DNA from: Euptelea pleiosperma
Lineage: Eukaryota; Streptophyta; Magnoliopsida; Ranunculales; Eupteleaceae
Assembly (NCBI GenBank): GCA_035048495.1
Contig: CM068546.1
Location: 32,940,674 to 33,004,673 of the forward strand
Direction: 5' to 3'
DNA length: 64,000 nucleotides
Shown: piece after piece, positions 48,201 through 59,748 of the stretch
How positions within the stretch are numbered: the first letter of the stretch is position 1
Layout: every line of letters starts with the position of its first letter
Position numbers and translations under genes: made by a program
The notes under the pieces: generated by a model
What the model was told of the DNA's origin: nothing
The model's input: the letters and a program-made list of their open reading frames with translations, nothing else
Database searches by the model: none

Positions 48201-51200
48201 TATGCAAAGGCCCACACAATTTTAGAAGCCAAAAGAAGCAAAAGAATGAAAAAAAGTGAAAAAAATAATAAAAGATTGAGATTAATGGGTCACGATTTTG
48301 TACCGACCCTTCACTATTGAATCTGTATGACTCAACATGAATTGTATGTTTCGATGGGTTTTAGAGAAATTTAAGGGATTCATGCTGGATTGCAATCTAG
48401 TGGGTTGATTTGAACTGAATACCAATTTGACCTAAATCATAATTGCACGAATTTTACAACATTGGTGAGGTCAGTTCGCTTTTTTGAATCACAAGTTATT
48501 TACGGGGCCATTTGCCAAATTACTTAATACTCTTTAACGTTGCTTAGACCAAGCTGCAACAATTGGGGAGCAAGAGAGGTCTGAGACTATGGATGGGGAT
48601 GATACTGCTGCGTCAGAGTCAAATGTGGATGATCAAACTGGAATGAATTCATTCTCTAGAGAGGCAAAAAGTGAGTACCTTTTGATGCTTATGTATTGGT
48701 TTCTTATCTCTGTTCGAACATTTGCTGTCATGCAACCACAATTAATTATGTTTCTTTACAACGAAAACTTGTGTTTATGCTCTAGGGATATAACCATATA
48801 TCGATAGTCTTAAAACTATTAATTATATGAATCTTGATGTTGTTTGTTAGTCTCCTGATACCTATGTTGTATGGATTCTTCTAAATTGGCGAAGCACCTG
48901 TGTTGGACTTGTTGAATTCTGACGTGACATATTCTGGTGCACTCTATGTTGTTTTTTCATTCCTTAATGTAGCAAACTAAATGGAAATTAATTGTACAAG
49001 GAAAGAATGAAGAATAAAGAAGAAGAAGAGAAAGAATTAGAGGAGAAGACGATGGAGGGGAGAAAGTGAGAATCGTGAATAGTGTCCATAATTCCATAGT
49101 AATGTTTTATATCACTAACAAAGGTAAAATTTCAAGAATATCCTTGGTTACATATAAAAACATATAAAGACCAATAAAAGAAATGCGAAATAGAAATAAA
49201 AGCCTTAACAAATACATTATGTTAACACTCCCCCTTAAGTTGGTGTGTAGATATCTATCACGCCAAATTTGCATAAAAATCGATAAATTTTTTTTTTTTT
49301 GCATAAAATCTCAACCAAACGTGCTTTGGTAACATCCTTTGTATGAATGTTTGCCAACCGATCTGTCGATTTCACAAATGGGATACAAATTTGATCAGAG
49401 TGTAGTTTCTCCCGTATGAAGTGGTGATCCACCTCAATATACTTAGTCTGATCATGTTGTACGTATTGTGAACAATGCTGATAGCATCCTTGTTATCACA
49501 ATAAAGGCACATTAGGCTTGGTGTATCAAATCCAAGTTCTCGTAGACCGTAACCACAGAGCTAAACATACACCATGTGCCATCGCCCTATATTCCGCTTC
49601 AGCACTAGATCTCGCAACCAGTCTTTTTCTTGCTCCTCCATGTTCCAAGGTTTCCACCCACGAAAGTGTAATGACCAGAGGTAGACCAACGGTTAGATAC
49701 TAAACCTGCCCAATTAGTATTTGTATGTTCTATTCTTAAGTGTCCATGCCCAATGAACAATAAATCTCTTCCTAGGTAACAAGGGATCCTGAAGGCGACT
49801 TCAAGGTGAGTAGTCCTTGGGGCATGCATGTACTGATTAACCACACCCACGACATATGCAATGTCCGGACGAGTGAGAGACAAATATATCAACTTCTCCA
49901 TTAGACTTTGGAATTGCCCTGCATCACTCAGGAGCTCCCCATCCTATCCATTCAAGCCTTGGTCCTGTTCAATAGGGGTATCTGCTGGTCAGTGGTCAAG
50001 CCCCAAGTTTCCCTGTTTGCTGGAGAAGGTCTGACACATACTTATGTTGACAAATAAATATTCTCTTATGAGATCGGGCTACCTCGATTCCCAGAAAACA
50101 TTTCAAGGCACTTAGGCCTTTGATCTGAAATTGATTGTCTAAGTAGTTCTTGAGATGTTGAATTTCTTCCTTATTGTTTCCAGTCACAAATATATCGTCT
50201 ACATATACAATCAACACTGTGATACTGCCATGTGACCTCTTAACAAATATGGTGCAATCGACCCGACTTTAATATACCCTACTTTCTTCATAGCTACACT
50301 GAAGCACTCAAACCATGCCGTGGGAGATTGTTTCAGGCAATACAAGGCCTTCTTCAATAAGTAAACCTTTTCCTCGCTTCTAGGGAGCTTGAAACTGGGT
50401 GGTGGCTTCTTATAGACTTGAAACCGGGTGGTGGCTTCATATAGACCTCATCCTTAAGGTCGTCGTGAAGAAATGCATTCTTCACATCAAACTGGTACAC
50501 CGACCATGCTTTTTTTTTGGTAAGTATAAATTTTATTAAAAAGGCAACAACCAAGAGAAGCAAAACAACAACTTAGCAGGTCGAGATGACGTACAAAGAA
50601 CTGAAGAGAACAAAGGCGAGCAAACCAAGGGGGCAATCCGAAGGACGAGAGAAAAGGAAACAAAAGCTAAAACGCCCCTTCCTAAGAGCCATCTCTAGAA
50701 CCTAAAAGGTCTCATCGAAATACAAAATATTCAAAGAACATACCTCTACAATTCGAGAAAACTCTAGACCACTGATGGAGTTCATTTTTGTCTTAGGTGC
50801 AAAAGTCTCCTAATAGTCAATCCCAAAGGTCTTTATGTGGCCTTTTGCAACAAGCCTGGCTTTGTATCTTTCTACTGTTTTGTTGGCTTTGTACTTCACT
50901 ACAAACATCTACTTGCACCTAACTGGTTTCTTTCTTGGAGGTAAAGGCACCACCCCCACGTGTGATTTTGTTTTATGGCCTCCATTTCATCCAACATAGC
51001 TCGTCTCCATTCAGGTTTAGATAATGCATCTACAACACTAAAGGGTACAAAAACAGAAGCAACAACCGCTATAAATGACCGGTAAGTAGGAGACAATAAC
51101 TGATACGTGACAAAATTGAATTAGGATGTTGATTGCAAGCTCTTTTGCCTTTACGAGCGACAATCGGTAGACTAAGATCATCAACAATAAGGACATCCAT

Positions 51201-53116
51201 AAACTCAGAAGAAGAATTAGATTTGTCTTTACTTGACTCAGATTGGGCTATAGGTAGTGTAGGATTGGCCGGTGGTAATTTTTCCTCATATACACCCTCC
51301 TATAATCCTTTTCAATAATACTCTGTGTACTTGCACCACTGATGCAAGACCCATTAATGTATTTTAATATGCGATGCTGAAATTGAAAATTAATTATCAA
51401 GAACAGCGGAAGTACATCAAGCAGTTACCAAGCACATATCTCAAGGGATACCACGTAGGTAATATGAGGGTCCGAGTTGCTTCATAATCTCACAATGTGG
51501 ACCCTCAGATATTTATCTACGAGGACCAATGGAGGTATTAGATCCCACATATTTAAGGTTAAGCCGCACAATCAAAGTGTAATTTCCCGAATCTAATCAA
51601 GGGATTGAAATGAAAAAGTCCGAGGCTCAACCAAGCAATATGACAACAGTGTATATCGGACTGCGGCGAGGCATTAACGAGCATGGTTTAAAATTTCGGA
51701 ATGTTTCGTATGTTTCGTTTCGTTTCGGAATGTTTCGTAATGTTTTGGTTTGTTTCGCCGAGACAAACCGAGACAATCTAATACAATCCAAAAAATAAAA
51801 TAAATAAAAATATAATTTAATGATTTTGAATAATATTTCGTAATGTTTCGGAAATTTCGTTTTTTCAATGTTTCGTGAATGTTTCGTTTCGGAGTTTGTC
51901 TCGATTTTTTCACTTGACTGAGACATTTCTCTGAAACGAAATTTTAAACCTTGTTAACGAGTCGAATGTCAATAAAATTTAAACCCCAGCAGTCATCATC
52001 ACAAATCAGGCTTATTGCGAGTCATTCGGGTGATGAAGGTGATGCCTCAGTGGCTGTTTGCAGTGTGAATGGGCTGGAGGAGGACTTAGGGCCAAGGTTT
52101 AAATTTCGTTTCGGAGGAATGTCTCGGTCAAGTGAAAAACCGAGACAAACTACGAAACGAAACGAAACATTGAAAAAATGGTGAAAAAACGAATTTCCAA
52201 AACATTACGAAACATTCCCGAAATATTACGAAACATTACGAAATATTTTCAAAATCATGAAATTATATTTTTTATTTATTTTTATTTTTTTGGATTGTAT
52301 CGGATTGTCTCGGCGAAACAAACCGAAACATTCTGATACAAAACGAAACATACGAAATATATGTTTCGTATCGTTTTCCTTACGAAACGAAACGAAACAT
52401 TCCAAAATTCCGAAACATACGAAACATTCCGAAATTCCGAAATTAGCATGATCTTATTTTGATATCTTTGCATTTCTTCTAGCTTGATGATGTCAAATGA
52501 AAAACCTGCCGTGAGCTTGTTGGTTAGGATCCTTTGTTTATATTCTAGTTGCAAATTTCTCGTTCAAGTGAAATTCTTATCATCGATATTCTTATGTTGA
52601 AACTAACTCATTTCATTCTTCATTCTTTCAGGAAATTCAGCTTCTATAGATGGGGCCTTTGTAATGGATGGTTCAGGAGTTAGTCCTGGAAGTACAAACT
52701 TCTCAGCAGGTGTAATGTCTCCTTCAAAAAAACGTACTAAGTTGTATGTTCGCTTCACCTCTGTGACAATACAATTGAGATCTTCAATCATCATCTGCAT
52801 GGCTTCAATGCTTTGATAATGTGACATACTTTTGTGAATCGTTATTCATTTCATCTCATAAGAGTGTCAGGGTACAGAAACACGTGCAGCGTTTCTTAAT
52901 TTGCCCCTGATGTATACCAGTTATTCCTATTTAGATCATTGTTATAGTCCTGGAGCATAAAAACTTCTAGGACAGTATACTTTATAAAAGTTAATGCAAG
53001 TCTCTTTGTTTGTCCTTGTAGGATAGCAGCTGAGCATCTGTTACTATCAGAGGGTCTAGAAATAGCATGTGGTGTAACCACCAATACTGGTATAAATTGT
53101 CAGGAGGCACTAACCT
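38547..53116 (+). CDS. Ataxin-7/SGF73-like C2HC zinc-finger protein, candidate SAGA DUB-module anchor (3' part not in window)
   Basis: Eight coding exons join in phase: 38547-38628, 42394-42480, 43140-43186, 45309-45366, 47086-47199, 48548-48670, 52632-52740 and 53022-53116 (715 bases, about 238 residues so far). The start ATG gives [20 protein letters not shown]. Then come an [14 protein letters not shown] acidic helix, [17 protein letters not shown], a zinc finger [20 protein letters not shown] with C-x2-C-x11-H-x3-C spacing, and a basic [12 protein letters not shown] stretch. The layout (acidic lead, DMHxF, LVxC, finger) parallels the N-terminal finger of ataxin-7/Sgf73, which holds the deubiquitinase module on SAGA. 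The first six exons are solid. The GTTGTA donor at 52741 is weak; without it the frame stops at about 52818. After exon 8 the frame is open and I found no further exon, so the gene probably continues beyond. Introns reach 3.9 kb through transposon insertions. The SAGA role is inferred from family resemblance. Confidence 0.8.
38801..38846 (+). repeat. 23-bp tandem duplication
   Basis: ACTTAGTTGGTTTTTTGCAA plus three bases occurs twice in a row, inside intron 1 of the SGF73-like gene. Confidence 0.85.
39344..39804 (+). mobile_element. TRIM (miniature LTR retrotransposon) with direct LTRs
   Basis: Two LTR-like repeats of 201 bp lie at 39344-39544 and 39604-39804. Each starts TGCAGGGGCATTTTCACAC and ends AAATGTCCTGCA. 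The 59-bp internal part has TGGTATTAGAGTGGG six bases after the first LTR, close to the canonical initiator-Met primer site, and a CCGGGGGT purine-rich run near the second LTR. The flanks (TTTAA and TTAGA) do not match perfectly. Confidence 0.75.
39909..39982 (+). repeat. Long direct repeat flanking the nested element, left copy
   Basis: It contains TGTTTAAAACTTCAAAATTT and TGAATGAAACCAACTATCCA. It matches 42043-42119 in the same orientation with few differences. Confidence 0.8.
40360..41728. mobile_element. Mutator-like MITE (family A) split by a hAT-like element
   Basis: The left half ends ACAAAAAATTAGTCTGATT at 40477. The right half resumes at 41546 with GTCTGATTGTTAATTTTTTA and runs to GTTAGTGACCTCTAAG. 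Joining across the 8-bp duplication restores a normal family A centre. Confidence 0.75.
40478..41545. mobile_element. hAT-like element with AAGGCGC-motif arms, 8-bp target duplication
   Basis: It is flanked by GTCTGATT at 40470-40477 and 41546-41553. The ends are CAAGGTAGTTAAGGGCGC and GGCGCGCGCCTTGACTACAG. Both arms are runs of AAGGCGC/GGCGCACGCC-type units, with AT-rich sequence and a family A MITE fragment (about 40935-41185) in the middle. No transposase. Confidence 0.85.
42043..42119 (+). repeat. Long direct repeat flanking the nested element, right copy
   Basis: Partner of 39909-39982. Together they bracket the 2-kb fold-back element. Confidence 0.8.
42199..42237 (+). repeat. (TC)n microsatellite
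   Basis: An uninterrupted CT run of about 39 bases in intron 1 of the SGF73-like gene, about 160 bases before exon 2. Confidence 0.9.
42640..42759 (+). mobile_element. tRNA-derived SINE with perfect 17-bp target duplication
   Basis: GCATTAGCTTAAAATGA flanks the element at 42623-42639 and 42760-42776. The 120-bp body starts TGGTGCCAGCTTGCTACG with an A-box-like GCTACGTTGGTAAGA, has a B-box-like GGGTTCAATACCC about 40 bases later, and ends in an A-rich AAAAAAAGAAGAAG tail. This is a Pol III type SINE in intron 2 of the SGF73-like gene. Confidence 0.9.
44308..44767. mobile_element. TRIM with one LTR inverted
   Basis: Same family as 39344-39804. 44308-44508 is one LTR on the minus strand (ends TGCA on both sides) and 44568-44767 is one LTR on the plus strand. 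The internal 44509-44567 is in minus orientation with a canonical TGGTATCAGAGTGGG (plus strand CCCACTCTGATACCA). The left flank repeats CCACTTTGA, which normally joins the primer site to the LTR. So LTR and internal part are present, but the second LTR faces the wrong way. Confidence 0.75.
47650..48095. repeat. Degenerate dispersed repeat rich in GTGTCxGACAC words
   Basis: The ends carry GTGTTGGATACATGGACACA and GTGTTGGACACTGACATA-like words, with an AT-rich middle. It resembles a common plant MITE type but the limits are unclear. Confidence 0.35.
48968..51320 (-). mobile_element. Broken Ty1/copia element in an intron of the SGF73-like gene
   Basis: On the minus strand a 3' LTR-like end (about 49227-48968, starting TGTTAACATAATG) follows a purine run AAGGGGGAG. 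Upstream are copia pol pieces: [18 protein letters not shown] near 51000, [14 protein letters not shown] near 50480, [13 protein letters not shown] near 50200 and an RNase H region ([23 protein letters not shown]) near 49870-49620. Stops and frame changes interrupt them. Gag, protease, integrase and the 5' LTR are missing. Confidence 0.85.
50509..50760 (-). mobile_element. LINE/SINE-type 3' fragment inserted in the copia RT
   Basis: On the minus strand it ends TTAATAAAATTTATACTTAC then CAAAAAAAA. It separates MNSIS from [10 protein letters not shown], which are adjacent in copia reverse transcriptases. The target duplication could not be defined. Confidence 0.6.
51682..51953. mobile_element. 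hAT-like MITE, TTTCG family (family C), 8-bp duplication
   Basis: It is flanked by TTAACGAG at 51674-51681 and 51954-51961. The ends are CATGGTTTAAAATTTCGG and CGAAATTTTAAACCTTG. The interior is runs of AATGTTTCGTAATGTTTCG-type units around an AT-rich centre. Confidence 0.9.
52094..52447. mobile_element. hAT-like MITE, TTTCG family (family C), right end lost
   Basis: It starts CAAGGTTTAAATTTCGTTTC and runs through TACGAAACATTCCGAAAT units but lacks the AAACCTTG end. It lies about 190 bases before exon 7 of the SGF73-like gene. Confidence 0.75.
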
Positions 53117-53974
53117 GTAAGGCAGCTTTAAATTTCTTGAAGTTTATACTGTTGTGTCGAAACGCCCTTAGCACAATCTTTTTAATAAACATTTAACCCA
53201 TGGAGGTGTTCAAATCTTACATCTGTGTTTTCTTTTTGATAATCATGGCATTTTTGCTGCACAAACTAGATTAGAAATGTTGGAGTATCTGCTTGATTAA
53301 TACCTGATATCTGTTTATTTTTATGATGAAATTGCTTAAAATGGCCCCAAAAGAACAAGAGGGAAGCTTTACAAAATAGGTGCTAATGTGGTGCTAAAAG
53401 TCCCTACCACAGATCATGGCCTCCCAAGTAGACAAAATTTGCAAAACTTAAACCCCTGAATTCCTTGAGGATGGTTGACCATTGGCAATACCTACTTTCA
53501 GAATCAATAGTGATTTATCTTCTAGGGCTGGTTTATCTACACACGTTTGAGGTTACTTTTTCATAAAATATTGCAGCATTTTAGGTTTTCTAGATTTTAT
53601 ATTAATTTTTCTTGGTTGCTAATAGCTTATAGGAAGCATGTTAATGCCTGTAAGGAAATAGCAACTCAGTTCAGATGTACATAACCTTTCAATTAATATT
53701 CAAGTATTTATTTCTTTATGCATGCAATGCATTTAATCATTTTTTTTTATCCGTAATGAAAATTTTGTTAGGAGAGGCAAGAACGGGATACAAGGAACAA
53801 GAAAAGGAAAGGACAAAGCAAAAATACACAGTTACAATGGGAGATCCACACCACATTACAACATACTCCTTTGGAGCTTACCCTTGTCATTTACCAACCT
53901 TTGCATAGGAGAGAATGATCTATTCAAGATGAAGCCAGGTCCGAGTTTCTTTAATGATATGAGAGAGAGAGAGA

Positions 53975-54720
53975 GTAGAGAGGGAGGGGGGATTAATTCC
54001 AAAGTAGAACTATGGAGGGATGCTTTGGAGTCCAAAGGATTTAAAATAAGTCAGACGAAGTGAGTATATCATGAGCAACTTTTTTATGGACACACATAGA
54101 GAGGATCCGCCAATTAAAATTGATCATTAGGAGATACCTTAAAGCGACAATTTTCGTTATCTCCGTTCTATTATTTATAGGGAGGGAGAGATTGATGAGA
54201 AGGTTTCCCTTGGAATTAAAGGTGGATGGCTACAGAAGAGATCGGCTTCAGGAGTGCTTATATAACCAACACTTATCAATCAAACTAAAGGGTAAATTTT
54301 ATATGATGACAATAAGACCGACAATACTTCATGAAGTAGAATGTTGAGCACTCATTAAAGCCGAGATGAGAATGTTGATATGGATGAGTGGAAGACTAGG
54401 CAGGACAAAATAAAAAATAAATGCATTTAAGAAAATATAGGAGTATCCACAGTATATGATAAAATAGGGGAGAGTCGATTGAGATATAGTTTAGTCATGG
54501 ACAACGATAACCGATGATGGTACTAGCGAGAAGGAACATGTGGGTTGAAAGCTTTAAAAGGGAGAGGGAAGATAAAAAAGAATATGGATTGAGGTATTGA
54601 GTGGAGATTTGAAGACACTTGCCTTAACAGAAGAAATGACTCTAGATGGAATTGAATGGAGGAACATTATTCATGTGGCCAACCAATATACTTGGGATAT
54701 GAATAGTGATGGTGATGATA
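53975..54720 (+). mobile_element. LINE reverse-transcriptase remnant
   Basis: Broken frames read NSKVELWRDALESKGFKISQ near 53995, LKGKFYMMTIRPTILHEVEC near 54280, AEMRMLIWMSGR near 54363 and WRNIIHVANQYTWDMN near 54660. These are in the order of the C-terminal part of plant non-LTR reverse transcriptases. Many stops and frameshifts. Confidence 0.75.
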
Positions 54721-55893
54721 CAACACATCTCCGCCTGCCCTTTTTCTTGCAAGAAATCCCACTAATCATGTTCTAGAGTCCTCTTCAATCACAAGATTGC
54801 TTAAGTGCATACGTTTAGCAAATTTTTAACCTCGAAGGAGCACAGAATTCGGCTTTGTTGAATCTCTCCCAGTCAGATTTGAGTAATTGTAAATGATTCT
54901 TCACTATACTCAAAGCTCTCCTATACTTAAGTTCACAAATTGTCAAGTGAGCACCTATTAGAGTTGAATTTAGTCTTATCGTCCTTAGGTGTAGAGCAAA
55001 CTACTACAAACTCATAATGCTAGGGGGGGACATGACACCGCGTTCAAATCCCTAAAAATGTCATTACTAGCAACACCTTTTGATCATTTCCTTTATTATA
55101 CTTGTGCACTTTCTTTACATACTTGTTTTGATGGATAGATTTGATCAAACAAATTAATGGAAGAAGAAATCCAGTTGGAGAAGAAAAGAGAAGAAAATAC
55201 CTTGGCTTCACACAGAAAATCAATGGCTCCACACCAGACCTTTTCGTAGGATATTTTTCAAAAGTTGAGCTTCTATTTTCATTCATCAATAATCCATTTA
55301 CAGCACGAGAGTTTTTATATAAAGCTGTAAACCTAAATCTAATCTGGACCATCCAAAATAACTAGTGACATCCAATGGTTGAAATAAAATACAGCCCACT
55401 TAAACAACTAAGTAAAATTACAATGAGACCCAAACTATTAAATAATTGTTAAGACACCCAAAACAAGAATAAAACTAAAACCAACTAAGACTAACAAATA
55501 GGTCCTTATTGCAACCTATATGCATCTTTCCAATGTGGAGTCTTCAAGACGCTATGCATTGGGGTCTTCCGCTCCCAATGTCATGGAGAACTCGAACTGG
55601 GGCTCACATAGAAGTCATCAAAATATAATGACACAGGTATGGCTCCAATTCTCCTCCTTTGGTACACTCTAGGGTAGGACAATTTGATGTCCTCATCAAG
55701 ATGGTTGGTATATTGTCAGACATGACATCTGGAAGGCAAGTAGTATTCTATTGTCACATTAGGGGGCACGTGTCTAACCATAGGTGTGGTTTTCAAATTA
55801 AAGCTACAAATTGTTCTGATGTGCAATGTAGGCCAATAGAGAATTCCTGTAGTGTTTCACAACCCATGTATTTCAAAGGGGCGAGGATGGTAG

Positions 55894-56249
55894 TGTTGTT
55901 GTTTGAGGTTGTCACAAATATGCTAAAGATTGAGAGAGAGAGATAATGGAGGTTAGGGAGAGAAGGAGAGATTAGGGTTTGAGAGAGAATGGGGAGATTG
56001 AAGTGAATATTCAATCTCCCATAAGTAATATTTATAAGTAGGGGAAACACCTTCTACAAGTAAAGGAGAAATTGTGTGGGTCAAGTGGGGGGCCCACCAC
56101 TTAACCTACTAACATGAAATAAAGAGATTGTGGGTTAAGTGGATGGGCCCATCACTTAACCTATAAGCAATAGAGAATAAACCCCACGTGGGGTAGTAGA
56201 ACGCAGCCCACTAAGAGCACCCCCACGTGGGTGTATATAGAATCCAACA
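55894..56249 (-). repeat. 3' LTR of the copia element (356 bp)
   Basis: Full-length LTR with TG...CA ends and a CCCACGTGG box repeated near its U3 end. It keeps a 40-bp segment that the other LTR has lost. Confidence 0.95.
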
Positions 56250-56263
56250 CTCTCCCTCAAGCT
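56250..56263 (-). other. Polypurine tract
   Basis: On the minus strand TTGAGGGAGAG directly precedes the 3' LTR, the expected plus-strand primer. Confidence 0.8.
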
Positions 56264-56343
56264 GGTGAGAAGATATCCATCATGCCCAGCTTGGCTATCA
56301 ATGTATTCAGGATTGACTTGTTGACTCCTTTAGTAAGTATATC

Positions 56344-56687
56344 CAAGGTTTAAAATTTCGTTTCGGAGGAATGTCTCGGTCAAGTGAAAAACCGAGACAA
56401 ACTCCGAAACGAAACATTGAAAAAATGAAAATTTCGAAACATTTGCGTAACATTACGAAATATTATGAAACATTACGAAACATTCCGAAACATTACAAAA
56501 TATTATTCAAAATCATTAAATTATATTTTTATTTATTTTTATTTTTTTGGATTGTATCGGATTGTCTCGGCGAAACAAACCAAAACATTCCGAAATGAAA
56601 CGAAACATAGAAACATTGAATGTTTTGTTTCGGTTTTCTTATGAAACGAAACGAAACATACGAAACATTACGAAATTTTAAACCATG
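56344..56687. mobile_element. hAT-like MITE (family C) nested in copia
   Basis: It is flanked by AGTATATC at 56336-56343 and 56688-56695. The ends are CAAGGTTTAAAATTTCG and CGAAATTTTAAACCATG. Confidence 0.92.
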
Positions 56688-56902
56688 AGTATATCGGTAA
56701 CCTGCTTCTGAGTCCTTACATAGGGTGTACTAATCAATCCTTGCTGAAGCTTCTCCTTGATGAAGTGCCTATCAACCTCGATGTGTTTAGTCATGTCATG
56801 CTGAACTCGGTTGTAAGCAATGTTAATGGCCGCTTTGTTGTCTCAATAGAGGCTCATTGGGTCTGTCACCTTGACTCCCAGTTCTGCTAACATGATCTTC
56901 AA

Positions 56903-57873
56903 CTACAAGAGCTCACACACTCCATGTGCCATGGAGCGGAACTCTGCCTCTGCACTGGATCGGGCGACAACTGGTTGTTTCTTGCTCCTCCAAGACACCA
57001 AGTTGTCTCCAACAAAGGTACAATAACCTGATGTAGACCGTCTATCGGTCACTGCACCTGCCCAATCTGCATCACTGTATGCTTCCACCCTGAGGTGGCC
57101 ATGAACTCCAAACAATATGCCTCGACCTGGTGACCCCTTGAGATACCGAAGGACTCTGTGTGCAGCCTCAAGATGTGGTGACCAAGGTGAATGCACGAAT
57201 CGGCTAATGACGCTTACTGCATAAGCAATGTCAGGCCATGTATGGGCAAGATATATCAATCTGCCAACCAATCGCTGAAATAAGGCAGGATCACCTAGAA
57301 GTGTACCGTCCTTAGAATTCAGCTGATGGTTCTGATCAATAGGAGTATCTGCTGGTCACGAACCCAAATACACAGTCTCGCTCAGTAAGTCTAGGACATA
57401 CTTTCTTTGTGAAATGAAGATGCCCCTCGATGACCTGGCAACCTCAATCCCTAGAAAGTATCTCAATGGTCCTTTAGTCTCAAACTCAGACGACAAGAAG
57501 GCCTTGAACCTTGTGATCTCTGTCGGGTCACTCCCCGTAATGACTATGTCATCCACATATACGATTAATGCAGTGATACTGGTCTGCAGATGCTTCACAA
57601 ACAGAGTGTGATCTGCTTGACTCTGTGTGTAGCCTTTCTCATTGCACTGCTGAACTGTTCAAACCAAGCTCGAGGAGATTGCTTGAACCCATATAAAGCT
57701 TTCTTCAGTCTGCACACCCTGTCTTCACTTCCAGCAAGCTTCAACCCTGGTGGCACTTTCATGTAAACTTCCTCTGTTAGGTCTCCATGTAGAAAAGCGT
57801 TCTTTACATCCAGCTGATGTGAAGGCCATGACCTGTTTGCAGCCAAGGACAGTAGAACCCTGATTAAGTTCAT
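56903..57873 (-). pseudogene. Copia reverse transcriptase and RNase H, broken
   Basis: On the minus strand are [20 protein letters not shown] and a LYGFKQSPRAWF segment (about 57835-57650), the catalytic [12 protein letters not shown] (about 57560), FLGIEVARS, then RNase H with YSDADWAGAVTDRRSTSGY (about 57080-57025) and a SSAEAEFRSMA end. Frame changes near 57600 and 57350 split it. Confidence 0.85.
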
Positions 57874-58048
57874 CTTGGCTACATGTGCAAATGTCTCTTG
57901 GTAATCTATCCCATAAGTCTATAAGATGGAGACAACGACTAGTAAGAAACGAAGTGAGAGATAGGGTGCTCGGTGCAAGTGCGCACACGCTTACGAAGTG
58001 CAATGGGTAGATCCTCCTCTGGAGTAGGAGTCTTTGAGGACTCATGAA

Positions 58049-59580
58049 CTAAAGCAGGGGTAGAAACAATACCTGGATCCGAGGGTAGACTGGCAGGCAC
58101 AGAATCAGTGACTTGTCATTTCTTCCTGGATCTGGCATAAACTTCATATCCGCCGCTGAAGTAGTAGAAGTGTCATTGTCAATAGTAGACACAGATTCGA
58201 CCATAGGCACAGGAGTGGAGATGGGTACAAGAACCGGCATGGGGACAGGGCTCTCGTCCACAATATCACACTCCCCCTGAAGAGAGACCCTACTGCCAAA
58301 TAACGGAACGTGCTCAGCAAAGGTGACGTCCAGAGATGTGAAACGTCGACGCGAACCCGGATGATAGCATTTGTATCCCTTCTGAGTGGAAGGGTACCCC
58401 AGGAAAATACATCTCAAGGCCCGTGCATCAAGTTTGTCACGAGAGTGACGATGAACAGGCACATAGCATACACACCCAAAAACTTTAGGAGGAACAATGA
58501 AGGCTGGACTATCGGGATGCAGGACAGACAAATGGGTCTGAAAGCCAAGAATACGAGATGGCATGCGATTGATGAGATACGCAGCCAGAAGAATAGATTT
58601 AGACCAAAAAGATTTTGGAACCTGCATCCTAAGACGAAGGGCACGCTCAACCTCGAGAAGGTGACGGTTTTTTCTTTCAGCTTTCCCATTTTGTTGGGGA
58701 GTCGACGGACAAGAAGTTTGATGTACAATGCCATGAGAGGCAAAGTAATCTCTAAGGCTCCCGTTTAGGTACTCACCCCCATTATCAGATCGGAGAATTT
58801 TGAGTGGGGTACTGAACTGAGTGGGGTACTGAACTGAGTGGTGACCATCTTGTGGAAGGTCTAAAAAATGGAAGAAACTTCATCTTTTGACTTTATAAGA
58901 TATACCCAGGTAGAGCCGCTGAAATCATCAACAAATGTAACAAAATATCGAAATCCAAATAAAGACATCACCGGGGCAGGACCCCACACATCAGAATGCA
59001 CAATATTGAAAGGAATAATACTTTTATTTTCACTAAGAGGGAAAACATTGTGACAATGCTTTGCGAGTTCACAAGTTTCAAAATGGAACGGAACATCGTA
59101 AAGAGAAGCGAAAGCAAGAAAGACACGCTTTAAAACTGACACGGGTACACGACCAAGTCGGTTATGCCAAAGTAATTACTGGTCTTTATTGACTCGACTA
59201 TTGCTACTGATGCTGGACTGATGTGCTGAAGAGGAAACTGAGTGATCCAGGAGGTACAAGCCACCTTCCTCACGTCCACTGCCAATCGTCCGCCTCGACT
59301 CCAAATCATGAAACAAACAGTGAGAAGGAAAAAAGGTTATACTGCAGTTAAGATTCTTGGTAAGATTACTGACAGATAAAAGATTAGCTGTAAACTGAGG
59401 AACATGCAGTACCGAGGACAAGGTTAGTGCTGAAGAGGCATGAACATTGTCTTTCCCAGAAACAGAGGAAAGTGTGCCATCAGCTATCCTAACCTTGTCA
59501 AGACCAGAACAAATAGAATAACTGGAGAAAACTGAAGACATACCAGTTATATGATCTGAGGCCCATGAATCGATGATCTA
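58049..59580 (-). pseudogene. Copia protease and integrase, broken
   Basis: Protease: a frame starting at about 59575 reads IIDSWASDHITG, where the family has DSGA; the active-site Gly is Trp and a stop directly precedes it. GAG-pre-integrase and integrase follow: CELAKHCHN, VHSDVWGP and FVTFVDDFSGSTW near 58900-59090. The C-terminal part, SFWSKSILLAAYLINRMPS to GYKCYHPG, runs at about 58610-58380. Several frameshifts. Confidence 0.8.
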
Positions 59581-59730
59581 GGAGGGACTAGAAGGAACAG
59601 TGGATACAGAGAAAGCAGATCCAGTACCTGTCTGGGCATAGGTGGAGGTAGAAGTGGAGGCTTGCCCATTGAGCTGAGCCATCATACAACGAAGTCGCTC
59701 AAGATTACTGGGAGAAAAAGAGTCCATATC

Positions 59731-59748
59731 ACTTATCAAAAAAAAAAA
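59731..59748 (-). mobile_element. 18-bp LINE tail insertion
   Basis: ACTTATC followed by an A run is flanked by AGTCCATATC at 59721-59730 and 59749-59758. It is the extreme 3' end of an L1-type LINE with a target duplication. It sits between the gag zinc knuckle and the protease. Confidence 0.75.

Noticed and set aside
53640..53910. Possible further exons of the SGF73-like gene
   Set aside because: The candidate acceptors would join in a phase that gives an immediate TGA, and the sequence resembles no part of the family.
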